64,000 nt of DNA from Athripsodes cinereus (taxonomy: Eukaryota; Arthropoda; Insecta; Trichoptera; Leptoceridae). Positions 1-10,060 of the stretch are shown piece by piece. A program made the translations under genes and the position numbers. Positions within the stretch are counted from its first letter, which is position 1; each line of letters starts with the position of its first letter. The notes under the pieces were generated by a model that saw nothing but the letters and a program-made list of their open reading frames with translations, had not been told where the DNA came from and did not search any database. Where the stretch lies: NCBI GenBank assembly GCA_947579605.1, contig OX388329.1:24818299-24882298 (forward strand), written 5' to 3'.

Positions 1-1390
1 ATTATTATTCGTGATCATGCATTTCAAGTGAGGTGAGGTCAGTCAGTTAATACTAACTGTAAAGTAATAAGGAGTGTTCAACGATTAGTCAATTTTATGA
101 TCAGGCTGATTTTCGATACAACAACATACGAAGTTTATGTAGGTACCTACCTGTTTCTTCACAATGTTACTGTTGTGTTTGTGCCTACTATTATTAACGA
201 TGCAATACGCGAAGGTATCATTAATTATTATTTTCGATACGAAAAGCTTTCTCACACTTTTTACAAGCACACAAACCAAATGTTTCGATTTATTCATCGA
301 ATCGAACAACACTCGACATACGAAATTCAACAGAAACAAATCGGATTACAATTCAGAAAAGTGGATCTGTTTTTGAATATTTAAATATTGAATGACAATA
401 ATTAATTCACTCTGTGTTCCAGATAGAACATTTTAAAAAGGGAGATCTGCGTATTCCCAAATTCAATCTATCCACTGATTACCCCTAAATCGGTCTTGGA
501 AAAATCGTTAAAAAAATGTTTGTCGGATGACTTATATGGCACCGTTTAATGGAGAATCCATCTCAAGGGCGCAGGAAACCATGTTGGAAGAGTGATGTCT
601 TCAATTAGCTTCCGAACGTTGTTATTGATTAGTTTTTATAAAAGTCCTCAAGGAGGCGGTTTTAGATGACAAGTCCTTCGGCACCAAAAGCATTGTCATA
701 GAAGCAGGACTTGTTTGCTCGAATTGATATCGTCCAGCATTGCAGCACCGTTGAATTCCATTTATAGGCGGTTTAGTTGGATTTGCGTCAGTCCTACATA
801 ATATAGGTAATATATTTTTGTTCTGTTCATTATACTCAAAAGACACTTTGAAAAAGAGTTATTACATAATATAACACATTTTTACTGGCATTTTTCCAGG
901 ACTGAGGCAATTGCATAGCACCTAGAGAAACGTTATAGCTACCTTCCATTGACCATAAATTGTAGGTCCGACTATTTGGATTGATCAGCAACAATACTCA
1001 CTTAGAAACAATGCGTGCATAAGTAAACATTTAATAATATTAAATTAAGTCATTTTTAATCCTAAATTAAATAATAGATATCTACCTACTACTACTTATG
1101 AAAGATTGTTTTATAAAAAACTCAATCAAAATAGTTTAAATTTCCGCGATCAAAATAACATAGTATTACGTTTCAATTTCAAATATAAAAACTTTTGTAT
1201 AGAACATTATACCAAATTCCAAAGAACAATATAAAAAAATTTAATAGCGCTGTATCAATTAGTTTATTTATTGACAGCTAGTAAATATACGTTATTTTAG
1301 TAAGCAATTTAATGCAAGTATTTATCCGTAACCGATTTTATTACTTAGGTACTATGGTAGCTTTTAAACCCGACGTTGCTCATAAAACTA
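1..1390. other. AT-rich DNA, no supported gene
   Basis: Short ORFs occur on both strands (for example 97-384 + and 622-846 -), but none shows a recognisable domain, splice context or biased composition. I see no repeat family that recurs elsewhere in the window. Confidence 0.5.
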
Positions 1391-1608
1391 CTAATACCAC
1401 TATAACAAGTGTGGTTAACAGAGGGACCAACTGCTTGTTATATTAAAATCGTCCTCTCCGTGCCAATTAAAGCTAAGATGTCCAGGATGGGTGACATACT
1501 TCATCGCTGAACTGAAGATGCTAAATGTCTTGAACGTGATGTTTTACGAATATTTGCAACTTACAGGACATTCGAAAACTAACAGGAAAGAGTGGAAGAC
1601 CTATTCAA
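1391..1608 (-). repeat. SINE copy (tRNA-headed family with LINE-like tail)
   Basis: Read on the minus strand, this matches the body of the window's commonest SINE: the 'tcgaatgtcctgtaa' block, the 'ttcagcgatgaagtatgtca' block, the 'ggcacggagaggacg' block, and a degraded tail. The reference copy is 63640-63885. The tRNA-like head is missing, so the copy is 5'-truncated and diverged. Confidence 0.75.
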
Positions 1609-1966
1609 ATTGGCAAGAAGAAAAGTATTGGTGGATACGCTGGTAACAACAATTTTCTAAATTTACAAGAGAAAATGATAACGAATTTCATAGTTATTTC
1701 ATTATTTATTGAACACTAAGTTGGTATGTACTAGACAAATACTTGACATAGCTCTACAGATAATTTTTTTTCTTTATTCGGCAAAGCACCCGTTTACGAG
1801 TGAATCGTTATTGTTCGTCATCGTTAATGTTCACTTGCAATAAACATTTTGAAATAATATATTAATGCAAAAAAATCTAAGGGTGAAAATAAGACGCATG
1901 CATTTTTTAAGGCTTTATTATTTTTACAATACACCCTCTTTCACAATACACCGTTCCTATGACAAC

Positions 1967-2074
1967 GATATCAGAGCGCAAGGAATGTCGTGGAAAGAGG
2001 TGACGCAATTGGCACAGAGACGCTCTGAATAGAGGAGGCTGGTTTCTCCCCTGTGCTCCCGAGAGGAGCGTTGA
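1967..2074 (+). pseudogene. 3' end of a non-LTR retrotransposon ORF
   Basis: Translation gives DIRAQGMSWKEVTQLAQ followed by RRSE, an in-frame stop where Trp is expected, then RRLVSPLCSREER and a terminal stop. This is the C-terminus often seen in RTE-like LINE polyproteins, after the reverse transcriptase. Only about 36 codons survive; it is a 5'-truncated dead copy. Related C-termini are seen at 50870-51010 (-) and 54535-54600 (-). Confidence 0.7.
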
Positions 2075-3021
2075 GGGCGATGATGATTATTTTTATGTGC
2101 GGGGGAAGACAGAAAGCTCTTTGATTATATTGTTGAATAGAAAGAAATATGTGATTTTTTTTTTAATTATTCATAAACATTTAAACATTATCACAGGATG
2201 AGTTGTGTCAAATTCTTTCTCATCCAAAACATTTTTTTATAAAACATACCTATACGGCACAAGGCTATTAAACATATACAAAAATATCACAAATAGTTCG
2301 ATGCAATACAACAATCCCTTCAAACGCAGTCACAATAACACTTTAACTTGAACCCGAAATTCGGGCAAACTATTATTTGCCATGGACTTCATGGAACAGT
2401 GGATTGGTTGCATTTAATAAACGTACATAGAAATTTCACAAAATCATGTTGGGTAGTGTATTTCATCGAGTTGAAGATTTTAAATGTAATGTCAATGGAA
2501 CAATTATAACAAAAATAACGGAAGCATAAAAGTTCCTATTGTAAAAATAACGGAAGTGGAACTTCTCGTTTTTAGTCCACGAATAAACAAATACGCAAAA
2601 TGTTAATTTATGAACGAATTGAAATATTTGTATAGGCAACATTATAATAATAATAATGCGAGCACTATAAGATACGTAGAATGAAATGTGTTTTTATTAT
2701 TATTTTAATTATTATTATCAATTTATCACTTACATGTTGACCTTCTCAAGAGAGAGACGTATTAGGAATGGTCGTTCGTTCCTTTTTTAACCATAATCCA
2801 GTTAGTTCGCTGTATTATAATACGCAACGTATTATTTTGGTATGCACCGTATTTAATAATGATTTATCAATATTGTTGAAACTTTTTGTATCACTATAAT
2901 GTAATGTAGGTATGTACTATCTATTATGTACATGCTATTCGGAAGTGGCCATATTATCTTTATTCTACCTAGAAACTACGAAATAAAAATAACGTTTTAT
3001 AGGAAATTTTCTTTACAAAAG
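2075..3021. other. AT-rich DNA, nothing recognised
   Basis: No coding signal, no long inverted repeat and no recurring family seen. Short A/T runs and ATT triplet runs only. Confidence 0.5.
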
Positions 3022-3022
3022 T

Positions 3023-3041
3023 ACACACACACACACACACA
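3023..3041. repeat. (AC)n microsatellite
   Basis: About nine perfect AC dinucleotides. Confidence 0.95.
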
Positions 3042-3062
3042 GAGTGCTTAAATTTTAAACTA

Positions 3063-3300
3063 TGATTTATTTCTTTATATTTATTTATTTATTTCACATC
3101 AACCGTACACTACAGAAAATATATAAACTTACAGACAAAAAAAGGTATCAATATATCGCCTTATTTATAAGTGCACACAATTTAATGTTTGAAACCCATA
3201 AGGTTTCCAAATTTAAATAAAAGAAAAGTAAAATGATAAAAAAGAACAAGTTACTACATAAGACAACAAAAAGAAAACAATATAAAGATATTATTAATAT
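3063..3300 (-). repeat. Probable LINE 3' tail, minus strand
   Basis: Begins with (TTTA)n followed by low-complexity 3'-UTR-like sequence, the arrangement seen at several other minus-strand retrotransposon 3' ends here (9840, 17412, 37270, 56121, 61474). No coding motif is visible, so the family is unassigned. Confidence 0.4.
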
Positions 3301-4132
3301 TCACGGTATAGAATACAGCTTTTTGTCTTTAGATTTTAGATTCTAAATTTAATAATATGTGTGAAATGTCGATATAAAAATGTTAAAAAGGCACATTATT
3401 CAAAGTGGATATATAGAGAAAAAGTCTAAAAATATTTCGATAACATCAAGATTAATTGGTTGTAGGCAAATTTGCCTAACACCTAAGATTAAATTACTTT
3501 AATAATACATAGTTTGGTAGAGACAAGGGTCCAATTAAAAAGACTAGACTTTAGAATATAAGTGAACTTAGAACAAAGTGCCTAAGGGGTTTGGCATTAT
3601 TTCTTTATCCAAAGCTTAGTGGGCACATAAACCAATATCTACTAATAGGTATACAGGATAAAATATTATGTTTGATTAAAATAATTATTGTTGATATTAA
3701 AATTACTTTGTGTACTTTCAATACAAGATCGAAACTATTTTGTACGTTTAAGATTACGTATTTCATAATTTGCTCTAGTAACTAGAAGCCGGTTTTATTA
3801 ATGATATATTATCATACTTTGTATATTTTAAAATAATATAGGTATTATGTCGTTTTGTGGACAGAAATAATACGACCTAAATAATCGTATTGTTTATTAC
3901 AACTCTATAGCTGAATATCGGCTTGTAATTATTACAATGTTGTTAACTCCGGAAGGTAAATGAATTATATTTTATTCACAAAGAAAAAAAATCGCAATTC
4001 GAATTTGAATCTCGAAATTCTTTTTCTGTAAATTGAGTTCAATATAAAAATAAAAAAGGCTAGTAGTTCGTGTTGACGAATCAATCAATTAATTCATATT
4101 AAATAATACTACTGCTATTCTATTATAAAGAC
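3301..4132. other. AT-rich DNA, no supported gene
   Basis: Contains a perfect 16-bp palindrome (taggcaaatttgccta, 3463-3478). The 64-codon ORF at 3591-3785 shows no domain. Confidence 0.5.
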
Positions 4133-4250
4133 ACATCCCACATGTGGGGTAGCTAGCAGACCAGCTGCATGTAATAAACATGAAACCGTCCTCCCCGTGC
4201 CAATAAAATAAGACATTCAGGATGGGTGGCAACCTTCATCGCTAAATAAT
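4133..4250 (-). repeat. SINE copy, 3' half
   Basis: Minus-strand copy of the same SINE as 63640-63885: 'ccacatgtggggtagctagc', 'agctgcatgtaataaacatg', 'gtgccaataaaataagacat' and 'tcaggatgggtggcaacctt' all have counterparts. Truncated at the 5' side. Confidence 0.8.
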
Positions 4251-4639
4251 AAGTTTGTTTAAAAATTTGGATCATTAGCAGTATTCGTGATAAAAAAAAG
4301 ATGAAAAGAGGTTGATATTGGATCATTGACACTTCTAACAAAATTAAAAATTGACGAAAAAACAATAAGCAAAATATACATTTCAGACATCCAACAAATC
4401 ATTAATGTCCACATCCAGATCAAAAACATGAAAAGTAAACCCCATGGCACAATGTCAAATTGATACCGGTAGTAAAATAATTAAAGGTCTCATACATGTA
4501 GCAAGTACGTGACCTTAAATTTTATGAAATCTGGGTGACCTAACATTTACAACCTTGGTGGGATTTTTTTTGTAGATGACATTGGGTGGGGTGAGGGCAC
4601 ATAGTCAAAGGACGTTCACCTAGAAATTCTAGAGGAGAT

Positions 4640-4760
4640 AATAATGATTTTTGAATGGGACCTAAAACAGAACCCTGAGGATAACCACCTGGTTTGAAAA
4701 ATTAATGGCATGATTATAACTTGGCTTCCTGTTAATTTCTTTTCATACTAAATATACATT
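4640..4760 (-). pseudogene. Reverse transcriptase scrap of a jockey/CR1-type LINE
   Basis: The minus strand reads GGYPQGSVLGPI at about 4665-4703. PQGSVLGP is the conserved RT motif just before the catalytic YxDD region in jockey and CR1 type LINEs. Frame is lost on both sides and no YADD is found downstream, so this is a small decayed fragment. Confidence 0.6.
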
Positions 4761-6253
4761 TAAACTAATTAAAAATAGTCAATGTTTATTTAACGACACT
4801 TGATTAATAATAGGTAAACGTGACATAAAATTAATTGAGTTGGGGGGCGGCCGTCGCCCAATTGCATGTTATATTGAATCAGTGAATTGTAGTCCGAGAG
4901 TAAAAAGCATTCAGTCTTAAATTTTTTATCACTTTCCGTCTTTTTTTTAACTTTTTGGCACAATTTTATCATAAAGAACACACTTTTATAATTAAATTAA
5001 TGTTCAAGGTCATGCCAAGTATTTCTTGATATTAAAATTGTTGCACAATGAACACGATTTCGAAGAGAGATATAAAAAATCCAATATGTTTGCACTATGA
5101 TTTAACTGTTGCGACATTGTCGTCACCAACGGAAAAGAATAAAACAAAACTCCTATTCAAACACAAGAAAAAAATTGGAACATAATAATATAGACAAAAC
5201 ATAAAGTTATATAGAATAAAAAATCGCATGAGAGCATAGATAAACAAAAAAAAATATTCAATAACAAGAAAACATTGAGTTAGTTTAATAATTTGTAATA
5301 TGTACTTCATTAGAACTAATGGTGTTTCTATATTCAACACAAGTCAAGAGAAAGGATTTGTAAAATATCAAAGTTTAAAACTGATGTGACATTAAAACAT
5401 AAATGTTAATAATTACAAAATACAAAGGAATAGTTGAAAGCGTTTATGGCGAAGTCCATTAGACTCGGTGTGAATATAAATAAATACAGCGTTTATTGTT
5501 TTCAATACATTAGAATAAAATAATTATACCATAAAAATATTTTCATCTAAGTATTAAATTTAAAAAAAGGAATAACATGACAATTTTAGTACATAAAATG
5601 TGAAAGAGTTTATCAGTAATAATTAAATATGTCCTAGATAATAATGTTTAAAGATCCCGCTTATTGAAATCCCGGCAATATGGATTGATAAATTAATGTT
5701 TGTCTTATAGATGGGTGGGCGTATTGACGATGTTGCATGTTAGTAAGTAGGCATGAAATATTATGGTGTAATAAGACTTACATGAGAGTGAGTTTCATGG
5801 TTGCTGATAGAGCTGTGCGCTAATATAAACAATCTTACAAACTGAGCGACACTGTAACCATTCACGTGTATTTATCAATTCGCTGTGCAACCATCGCCAT
5901 CAAGTTTAACACCAAATATTTCTGCATATTATATTTTGCACAATGCATACACTACTGTTCTAACGTTACTTTTTGATTATACCTACTTAAACTTTTAACA
6001 GTCTTGTAGATTAGTTTTTGTAACAGTTTTCAACCCTAATAGTTATTTAATTCTTACTAGGTACAATTAATTACGTTGCGCAGAAAATATATTCAAAATT
6101 TCTGTTATCAATATATTTCTGTTATCAATATACCACAATGATTAACACCAATTAGACCCCGTCTAGTGCCGACTGCTTATTTACACAACCCTTCTTATGA
6201 AAAAGTGGAAAATGTAGGATGGACAGGTAAGTGTTTGAGATTCAAATGCTATT
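4761..6253. other. AT-rich DNA, nothing recognised
   Basis: ORFs at 4790-4981 (-) and 5095-5340 (-) are low-complexity, without domains. No recurring repeat identified. Confidence 0.5.
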
Positions 6254-6444
6254 TAATGCAATTTGAAACAAGTGTTCCTTTCTACTATTGTTTGTTAATT
6301 CGCAGAGAGACGTCTTTCGACTTATAAGGTCATTATCAATCCATCAAGTCCATCAAGATTGATAATGACCTTATAAGTCGAAAGACGTCTCTCTGCGAAT
6401 TAACAAACAATAGTAGAAAGGAACACTTGTTTCAAATTGCATTA
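6254..6444. repeat. Perfect inverted repeat with hammerhead-like motif
   Basis: Two 87-bp arms (6254-6340 and 6358-6444) are exact reverse complements, separated by a 17-nt spacer that is itself an imperfect duplication (ccatcaag-t-ccatcaag). The transcript of either strand would fold into a long hairpin. Each arm contains the string GTCGAAAGACGTCTC (6377-6391 in the right arm), which fits part of a hammerhead core. Identity of the arms implies a very recent origin, gene conversion, or an assembly foldback. Confidence 0.95.
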
Positions 6445-6905
6445 TTATGGAATTCTACTACGTGTGCACCGACACAATTAACAAATGCTATTTGCTGAGA
6501 AAAAAATTAACAAACACCAGTTTTTAAACCAAACTCGAAAAATTACATCGAAAAGAACGGGGCTTATTTTCAATACACAACGAACAAAACTGTGTTTGCA
6601 AAACTTATTTTAAAAATGCTGACAAAATACTATTCATAAAAATATGTACAAATAAAGCGGAACGTCATCATAATATTTTATAGTTTATTACATTAGCTAT
6701 TGTAGACGAGGCTCATAATATAGATATAATAGACGGGATAATAATAAATGTGGACTCAATGGTCTGACGCAGTAAGCAAAAATCAGGAGTGACTTGGATG
6801 CAATACCTATGCTCAGCATTGAAAATTTCCTATAATAGAAGAAAGTAATAGAAAGAGGAGGTCCATATCTAAGGATGAATTAACTGAATCAGCCAACAAC
6901 GAGCT

Positions 6906-7136
6906 AACTGGATTGGCCACAACTTCAGACACCCAGGCTTGCTCATCACGATCACGGAGGGCAGGACCGTAGGCAGAAATGGTAGAGGCCGACCGAGATA
7001 CACCTATATGGAGCAACTAAAGAAAGACATGAACCGTAGCACATACGTAGAACTAAAGACACCAGCTGAAGACAGGGAGGAATGGAGAAGTAATTCCAAA
7101 CTCGTTGCAGACCAATCCAATGGATTGTATACGAGT
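6906..7136 (+). pseudogene. C-terminal fragment of an RTE-like LINE polyprotein
   Basis: Translation gives NWIGHNFRHPGLLITITEG, then GRGRPRYTYMEQLKKDM, and EDREEWRSNSKLVADQSNGL. This is the post-RT C-terminus of an RTE-like LINE (an 'R-W-x-GH' segment, a 'GRPR..Y..QL' segment, then 'R..WR'). The same C-terminus occurs at 24279-24494 and in a shorter form near 22765. The RT and endonuclease are absent. It continues without an obvious tail into AT-rich DNA. Confidence 0.8.
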
Positions 7137-7625
7137 ATATTATTGTTTCGTTTGCAAAAATATAGAATTTTTACAACTATGTCATTTTACGCGAGATTGT
7201 GCGACGTGGAATCTAAATTCACAAGTGAATTGCAACTAGGTAATGCTTTAGACAGCTGTGAACGAATGGATTCATCTACTCATCCAAGATGCATAGGACT
7301 ACCTTCATACTATTTTAATCAAGCGATTGTGAAATTAATCAACTTGAAGAACCATCACACTAATTTTACTAACGTTTTACAATAATATATGATACTGCAC
7401 ATGAAAACAAAAAATATCAATTAACTCATTATTGACCAGAGTTCCCAAATGGGAACAAAAGTTAAAACAAATATATTTCAAAACAGGATAGATTTGACGA
7501 CGGTATTTAATTGTTATAAAATAGTAGTTACAGTGTACATTTTTTTAGTGCAGTTTAGTTTATGCTAGGCTACGTTAGTGTCCTGTTGTGTCAATTTGAA
7601 TTTTGCGTTTTTTAGTGTTGACGAC

Positions 7626-8572
7626 ATGGCGGAAGAAATGTATGAATATTTTTATTTTTTATATTTTTTTTTTTTAAAAAATACGAATACTCACTAAAAA
7701 TAAGGTATAATTGTTATCTACAACACAAAAAAATATTATTGTTTTATATTTTTCCAATTATTATAGTTTTATTTTTAATGTTCCCAAATGGGAACTATGG
7801 GATAATATGGTAGTAATGGTTTTGTATGACAACATTTCTTAACATTTTTATTTATTTTTAATACAGCTTGACAACTGCAAATATTATAGATATATTGAAA
7901 AATGAAGAGGATTTAAATGCAGCAAACATACGAGTACATATATTTACAACCACCAATAGAAGGAAATGAATCTGAAGAAGATAGTGGCGATGAAAATGAC
8001 GTCTGTCCAGATGTGAAAACAATATCTGTCCAGAGTGGTCGTCAGATGCAAACAGAAGCAGATTATACAATTGTTCAAGATAGGCAGGAGGCTGGCACCA
8101 AGATGGGTTCAAGAAGGAGAAAAAAAGAATGCCAATACCTCAGCCAAATGTTATTGCACAGTATAAGAAGTTTATGTGTGGCGTGGATCGTATGGACCAA
8201 ACTATAAGAAATTACAGAGTCAGCATCAGATCAAAAAAATTGTGGTGGTGTTTGTTCGCCTATTATATTGACACTGTTGTCCACAACATCTGGCAATTGC
8301 ACAAAAAAAATGAAAAACCTCCTGTTCTTGACTACCTTGCTTTTCGACGAAATATTGCGATGGTATATTTAAAAAAAATATGGTACACTAATTACAGCCT
8401 TTGGTCGGACTAAGAATACTAAACCTATGTTTTCCAAAGTTCATTCTAACGTCAGGTTTGATGGAATAGAACATTGGTTTGTTACTGTCCCAAAGCAAAA
8501 TCAAGAAAGATTTGTCAAAAATGTCAAGTGCACATCCACATGAATTGTTCTAGAGCATTTCATGCTAAGTAA
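7626..8572 (+). pseudogene. piggyBac transposase remnant (PGBD-like)
   Basis: A 5' exon MAEE(I) may start at ATG 7626 and splice from GT 7640 to AG 7866, giving MAEEILTTANIIDILKNEED. One frameshift later comes the acidic stretch PPIEGNESEEDSGDEND and DYTIVQDRQEAGTK (7940-8100). A deletion then joins this directly to the C-terminal catalytic region: IPQPNVIAQYKKFMCGVDRM (from 8129), YRVSIRSKKLWWCLFAYYID, and, after frameshifts near 8375 and 8505, a Cys/His C-terminal finger (ICQKCQVHIHMNC) ending at 8572. GVDRMD keeps the third acidic site of the family. The region holding the first two catalytic Asp residues is deleted. It cannot encode active transposase; the intron model is inference. Confidence 0.88.
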
Positions 8573-8735
8573 ATGACGCTTTTTTTATTTTCATAATTAT
8601 TTTTATTTTTTGATTATTGTCTATGTTTGTTTTTTGTTGTTGATAATTTCAATAAAAAAACTTCTAAATATTTTATCATGTTCATCAAATACATTTTTTC
8701 ACATGTTATGAAAGTTACATTTTATTATTTGTATG

Positions 8736-8920
8736 TATTAGACCATGGGAGGACAAAAGAAGCGTAGGAAGACCCCAAAAAAGATGGGTTGATGATATTG
8801 TCCAGATGATGGGGAAACAGTGGTATCGTGTTGCTCGAGATAGGAAAATGTGGAAAAGTTTTGAAGAGGCCTATATCCAGCAGTGGAGAGAAGAAGGCTA
8901 GCAGTAAGTAAGTAAGTAAG
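8736..8920 (+). mobile_element. 5'-truncated LINE 3' end nested in the piggyBac
   Basis: Flanked by a perfect 13-bp target-site duplication, tattatttgtatg (8723-8735 and 8921-8933). It encodes RWVDDIVQMMGKQWYRVARD, KMWKSFEEAYIQQW and a stop, the C-terminus of an RTE-like LINE ORF, and ends in a (TAAG)n tandem tail (about 8903-8920). The short tandem tail and variable-length TSD are typical of RTE-type integration. It inserted after the piggyBac. Confidence 0.92.
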
Positions 8921-9128
8921 TATTATTTGTATGCTTCTTATTATGCACTTATTTTGTTGCTTATTTTCCCAGAGTTCCCATTTGGGAACACTCCAATTTT
9001 TGGGTAAAAAAATTTTTTTTTACATTTTTTTCACTAGAAACCTAATAAACTATCAATAATCTATAATTATTCTTTAAGACGGTTTCAAAAAATTTAAAAA
9101 AAGAAAAAGTTGGGCATTAATGAGTTAA

Positions 9129-9839
9129 GGAGTGTCGACCAAAATTAGGAATGACAATAATAGAAACATAATTCTCTGCAATGAATAAAAATGACAATTT
9201 ATGGAACAGCTTAGTGGTGAAAAGCTTACACTTTATAAACTTATACCAAATTACTTAAATAGCCTACATAATGTCAAGTAAACCACATAATGTTGTGCTG
9301 TAGGTAAATCGAAGAATATTTGGTCCATGCTTTGTCATTAAAATATTGTCCGCGCTTAATTGTTTAGAATATTAAAGTAATAATTATATATTGAAACCTT
9401 TATGAAACTTACCTCATTGAAATATGTAATATAATAAAAAAGAACATAAGATATAATACAAATAAAGATAAACAAACAATAAACCACAAAACACAATACA
9501 GGAGGTGTCACTGAGAGAACAATAAAAAAAACGAAAAAGAAAACCGGTTGTGTTCGTTCTTGCTTCGCGCGTTGCGATCGCTGAAATCGGCGGGATACTT
9601 TATGTACTATTAACATAGGGGCTTATCTACAAATGTTTACGGGAATTCCCCTATTCTGTCTCTGTTTATTTTCAAACGAATTCTATAGAGACATCTTTTG
9701 AGGATTGTTCGTAATAATTAATGTATATAAGCAGGTATATAAGCATGAGCGGGAGCGTGAATATATTGCAAGCAATTGCTAGTGCGCGTAGGTGTATACA
9801 TAATGATTTCAAGAGGTTTCTACAGATGGCTCTAAACAT
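9129..9839. other. AT-rich DNA, no supported gene
   Basis: The 86-codon minus ORF 9356-9616 is hydrophobic and low complexity, without a motif I recognise; I do not call it a gene. Confidence 0.45.
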
Positions 9840-10060
9840 TTTTTTTTTTTTTTTTTATTTATTTATTTCAAACTTAAAGTTACAGCTTATATAACATAAT
9901 AAACGAAAAAATAATAGTGCAAAATTAAAGCCAATTACAACTTAAGTTATATAATACAAAATATAATACAACTTTTACATAGAAACACGGTACATAAGGA
10001 AGGCAAATTTATATACGTAAATAACATTGTATACCTAATTATATAATATTGTTTTACAGT
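9840..10060 (-). repeat. LINE 3' tail candidate, minus strand
   Basis: A 19-T run followed by (TTTA)n and 3'-UTR-like sequence; on the minus strand this is a retrotransposon 3' end with an A-rich tail. No coding motif is seen, so the family is unknown. Confidence 0.45.

Larger units (their letters stand above)
7421..9128 (+). mobile_element. piggyBac transposon, internally deleted, TTAA-flanked
   Basis: TTAA at 7421-7424 and 9125-9128 bound the element. Inward of these the ends read CTCATTATTGACCA on the left and, in reverse complement, CTCATTAATGCCCA on the right: a 14-bp terminal inverted repeat with two mismatches. Sub-terminal 16-mers GTTCCCAAATGGGAAC (7441-7456, 7780-7795) and GTTCCCATTTGGGAAC (8974-8989) sit asymmetrically, as piggyBac sub-terminal repeats do. 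Transposase remnants lie inside (7626-8572). The element is about 1.7 kb, including a nested LINE of about 200 bp, so most of the transposase is gone. TTAA target use and the remnants together make the assignment firm. Confidence 0.93.

Noticed and set aside
97..384. 95-codon ORF near the left edge
   Set aside because: AT-rich composition, no motif, no splice context; within chance length.
9356..9616. Hydrophobic minus-strand ORF as a membrane protein
   Set aside because: T-rich strand bias explains the hydrophobicity; no flanking gene structure.
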